Positions 62,025 through 64,000 of a stretch of DNA of 64,000 nt are shown in pieces. Origin of the DNA: Gemmata palustris (lineage in GTDB: Bacteria; Planctomycetota; Planctomycetia; Gemmatales; Gemmataceae); NCBI RefSeq assembly GCF_017939745.1, contig NZ_JAGKQQ010000001.1, forward strand, positions 5,828,001 to 5,892,000, in the 5' to 3' direction. Under the pieces are notes generated by a model. The model worked only from the letters and a program-made list of their open reading frames with translations. It was not told where the DNA came from and searched no databases. Each line of letters starts with the position of its first letter. The first letter of the stretch is position 1. The position numbers were made by a program, and so were the translations under genes.

Positions 62025-62480
62025 ATGATGAACCACACCCGCGAAAAAAGCAAGCCCGTGCGCCGCGACGTTGGTCACACGGTGCCGTCAGGACCGGTGC
62101 CGTTCGCTCACCCGGATCACTCCCTTCAACTCAACTGGCCGTTCGCTCAGTACGCCGACGCGCTGCTCAAACTCGACGAGGCGAAAAAGCGCGAGTGGGC
62201 CGCGACCGTCACGGGTGACCACAACGCGCGCGAGCTCGCATCTTTCGACATGCTCGAGGCACTGACCGAGGTTCAGAAGGTCCGCGACTCCGCGGGGCAA
62301 CTCCTCGCATTCTGCCTGCGCGTCGCTCTCGAAGACGATCACGCTGGCACGTTCCGGGCGCTGCTCAACAAAGCCCTCGGCATGGACCATCTCAGGGCGC
62401 GCCTCGATCAGCTCGAAGCACGGCTCGACGAAGTTGAAGACGGCGTGCTCGCGATCAACCGCGGGGAGGTGCTCGTTTGA
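62025..62480 (+). CDS. Hypothetical protein, 151 aa (element 2)
   Basis: GGAGG-like GAGGAG upstream. LNWPFAQYAD, then ALLKLDEAKKREWAATVTGDHNARELASFDMLEALTEVQKVRDSAGQLLAFCLRVALEDDHAGTF and a leucine-zipper-like end (LRARLDQLEARLDEVEDGVL). Coupled to the ATPase gene by a TTGA overlap. Unknown; possibly a RepA partner. Confidence 0.58.
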   Translation: MMNHTREKSKPVRRDVGHTVPSGPVPFAHPDHSLQLNWPFAQYADALLKLDEAKKREWAATVTGDHNARELASFDMLEALTEVQKVRDSAGQLLAFCLRVALEDDHAGTFRALLNKALGMDHLRARLDQLEARLDEVEDGVLAINRGEVLV

Positions 62481-63865
62481 ACGCCAATCCCAAAGGTCTC
62501 AAACACAAACTGAGCACGCAAGGAGGCGTGCGCCTTCACCAGCCCGGGGCCGAAGCCCCGGCGCCGTCGGAACTGATCGTAACGCCGCTCACCGGGAAGA
62601 AGGTCAAGCCCGTTCGGTACTTGATTCCGGGCCGAATCCCGTCCGGCAAGTTGATCCTGATTGCGGGGCGCGGGGGGAGCGGGAAAAGCACGCTGCTGAG
62701 GTCCGTCGCCGCCGACCTGTCCGTGGGCCGGTGCGCGCTCGGGCTCACGTACCCCAATCCCGTTCGCGCCAAGACGCTTATCGTCGCGGCCGAGGACGGT
62801 CCCGAGGACACGATCCTGCCGGGCCTGTTGGCCGAGGGAGCCGACCTGACGCGGATCGCGATCTTGGAGGGCGTGCGCCGCGGCAGCGCCAAGTCCGACT
62901 TCACGCTCTCCCCGGAGCACGTGGAACTGGTCCGCGAGCAACTGAAGAAGTCGCCCGAGATCAAGTTGGTGACGATCGACCCGATCGCGTCGTTCGTGGG
63001 CCGCGCGAAGATCGACGACCACCGCGCGACGGAGCTGCGCCTGGTGTTGGACCCGTTGAGCGAACTGGCCGAGGCGAGCGGGGTGACGATCGCGATGGTC
63101 GCGCACCTGAACAAAGCCGGGGGCGGGGCCGGCACCGCGGCCGTGGACCGGATCGCGGGAAGCGCGGCGTATCGGGACGCGGTCCGGGCCGCGTACCTGA
63201 TCTGCGAGGACGCCGACGACGACACGCGCCGGTTGCTCATGCCGGTGAAAGAGAACCTGCCCGGGTTCGAGCACACCAGCATTCCGTTCGGCCTCGCTCC
63301 GCTGAGCGAGCCGGACGCCGATGCCGTGGTCAAGCGCGAGCAGTTCCGCCACCTCGAGGCCGACGACCTGGCCGCGGTCCGCGCGCAACTGCGCCGGGTG
63401 CGGTTCTTCACCGCGGTGAGCATGGACGCGGACACGGCGTTGAAGGCGAAGAAGCAGGACGGAACGAAGGTCGAGCGGTGCAAGGAATGGCTCAAGACGT
63501 TCCTCGCGAAGTACGCCTTTCCGTCCAACGAGATCATGGAAGCAGCGAAGAAGGCTTCTTTCACCTTCGACAACGTGAAGGAAGCAAAGTCCCAGCTCAA
63601 GAGCGAGGGCGCGTTGTGGAATCACAACCTGGGCAAAGTGCGTGGCGAATGGTGGTCAGGGTTGGGTGAGCCATTGAACTGGAAGCTCCGCCCCGAGCCC
63701 ACTCCCTTCTCTCCCCAGACTCCCTTCTCTCCCCCCTCTCCCTTCTCTCCCTTTCTTGGAAATACAAGCAGTTTTCAAGAAGGGGAAAGAAGGGAGAGAA
63801 GGGAGTCTGAGGAGTGTGGGGAGTCACCCCACATTGAACCCCCAGATAGCGAGGGGGTGCTATGA
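62477..63865 (+). CDS. RepA/AAA_25-type RecA-like ATPase
   Basis: 462 aa, TTG start. Walker A ILIAGRGGSGKSTLLRS, Walker B KLVTIDPIASFVGR, plus VAHLNKAGGGAGTAAVDRIAGSAAYRDAVRAAYLI, the hexameric RepA-like helicase pattern of plasmid and satellite replicons. The C-terminal 60 residues are Pro/Ser/Phe-rich then Glu/Arg-rich, encoded by complementary pyrimidine and purine tracts. Likely replication helicase or loader of element 2. Confidence 0.85.
   Translation: MNANPKGLKHKLSTQGGVRLHQPGAEAPAPSELIVTPLTGKKVKPVRYLIPGRIPSGKLILIAGRGGSGKSTLLRSVAADLSVGRCALGLTYPNPVRAKTLIVAAEDGPEDTILPGLLAEGADLTRIAILEGVRRGSAKSDFTLSPEHVELVREQLKKSPEIKLVTIDPIASFVGRAKIDDHRATELRLVLDPLSELAEASGVTIAMVAHLNKAGGGAGTAAVDRIAGSAAYRDAVRAAYLICEDADDDTRRLLMPVKENLPGFEHTSIPFGLAPLSEPDADAVVKREQFRHLEADDLAAVRAQLRRVRFFTAVSMDADTALKAKKQDGTKVERCKEWLKTFLAKYAFPSNEIMEAAKKASFTFDNVKEAKSQLKSEGALWNHNLGKVRGEWWSGLGEPLNWKLRPEPTPFSPQTPFSPPSPFSPFLGNTSSFQEGERRERRESEECGESPHIEPPDSEGVL
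63717..63808. repeat. 17-bp perfect inverted repeat of pyrimidine/purine tracts
   Basis: AGACTCCCTTCTCTCCC (63717-63733) and its reverse complement (63792-63808), 58 bp apart. The CCCTTCTCTCCC unit is itself repeated three times on the left side. Within the end of the RepA-like gene; could form a cruciform or triplex and influence replication or expression. Confidence 0.8.
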
Positions 63866-64000
63866 CCACCGCAACCCTCACCGTTTCAGAGTTGCTCACC
63901 GACCTGAGCGTCGCCGGTGTTCGTCTCTGGCCGGAGGGACGGAACATCCACTACCGATCCCCGAGCCCGCTCAGTTTCGCGTTGAAAGAGGCCATCATCG
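63862..64000 (+). CDS. TubC N-terminal-like protein, truncated by window edge
   Basis: First 46 codons: TATLTVSELLTDLSVAGV, RLWPEGRNIHYRSPSPLS. This matches the small TubC N-terminal docking-like domain that in planctomycete mobile elements precedes replication or primase-type proteins. ATGA overlap with the ATPase gene. The rest lies outside the window. Confidence 0.65.
   Translation, partial: MTTATLTVSELLTDLSVAGVRLWPEGRNIHYRSPSPLSFALKEAII

Noticed and set aside
62408-63625. 405-codon and overlapping minus-strand frames
   Set aside because: Antisense shadows of the RepA-like ATPase; no ribosome-binding site, composition driven by GC-rich codon structure.

Overview
The window looks like high-GC chromosomal DNA of a planctomycete, most likely of the Gemmata type. 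The evidence is two TIGR03067-type proteins, a PEP-CTERM secreted protein, a leucine-rich-repeat lipoprotein, an ISKra4-type and an IS4/IS701-type insertion sequence, and a planctomycete-style tyrosine recombinase. Nearly everything left of a tRNA-Asp gene (54894-54966, minus strand) appears to be one large integrated element whose left end lies outside the window. A second, smaller element starts right of the tRNA and runs off the right edge.

Element 1, late module (1-19.2 kb, all minus strand): a complete HK97-type siphovirus morphogenesis cluster read leftward. It runs from small and large terminase through portal, minor head protein, prohead protease and major capsid to connector, head-tail adaptor, beta-helix tailspike, gp10-type and DUF3168-type completion proteins, major tail protein, tail assembly chaperone with a -1 frameshift extension, tape measure, distal tail proteins, NlpC/P60-like protein and tip/hub protein (cut by the left edge). 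A polytopic O-antigen ligase/polymerase-like gene sits inside the head genes. Intrinsic terminators occur at or inside transcription-unit borders.

Element 1, early module (19.7-29.3 kb): a leftward operon of about 16 small genes, nearly all coupled by 4-nt ATGA/GTGA overlaps. It carries an AlpA-like HTH, a VRR-NUC nuclease, a DUF1376 replication protein in two frames, a gene with iteron-like 47-bp repeats, half a DnaJ zinc finger, and a receiver domain lacking its phospho-acceptor Asp. A divergent rightward operon carries membrane peptides and a probable ssDNA-binding-type protein. The two share a 115-bp control region with palindromic operators.

Element 1, accessory and mobilisation region (29.3-54.9 kb): host-type cargo (LRR lipoprotein, secreted proteins, PEP-CTERM protein), a MOBF/TrwC-type relaxase, a 13-gene leftward accessory operon (Lar-like, J-domain, ASCH-like, zinc ribbons), a GP88 protein, an operon with an HTH-GNAT-like protein, ParB, a DUF1232 peptide and a TraG/VirD4-like ATPase, an IS insertion, and finally an excisionase and integrase beside tRNA-Asp. 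Phage packaging genes and conjugative mobilisation genes therefore seem to share one tRNA-bounded element. No type IV secretion channel, no lysis cassette and no clear prophage repressor are visible.

Element 2 (55.1-64.0 kb): a planctomycete-type integrase, an XRE repressor divergent from a promoter with an operator-like inverted repeat, several small coupled genes, an excisionase-like gene split by a perfectly bounded ISKra4-type IS, a further HTH protein, a RepA/AAA_25-type ATPase and the start of a TubC-N-like gene. It resembles a replicating integrative plasmid or phage satellite.

All functions are inferred from reading the sequence; no database search was run.
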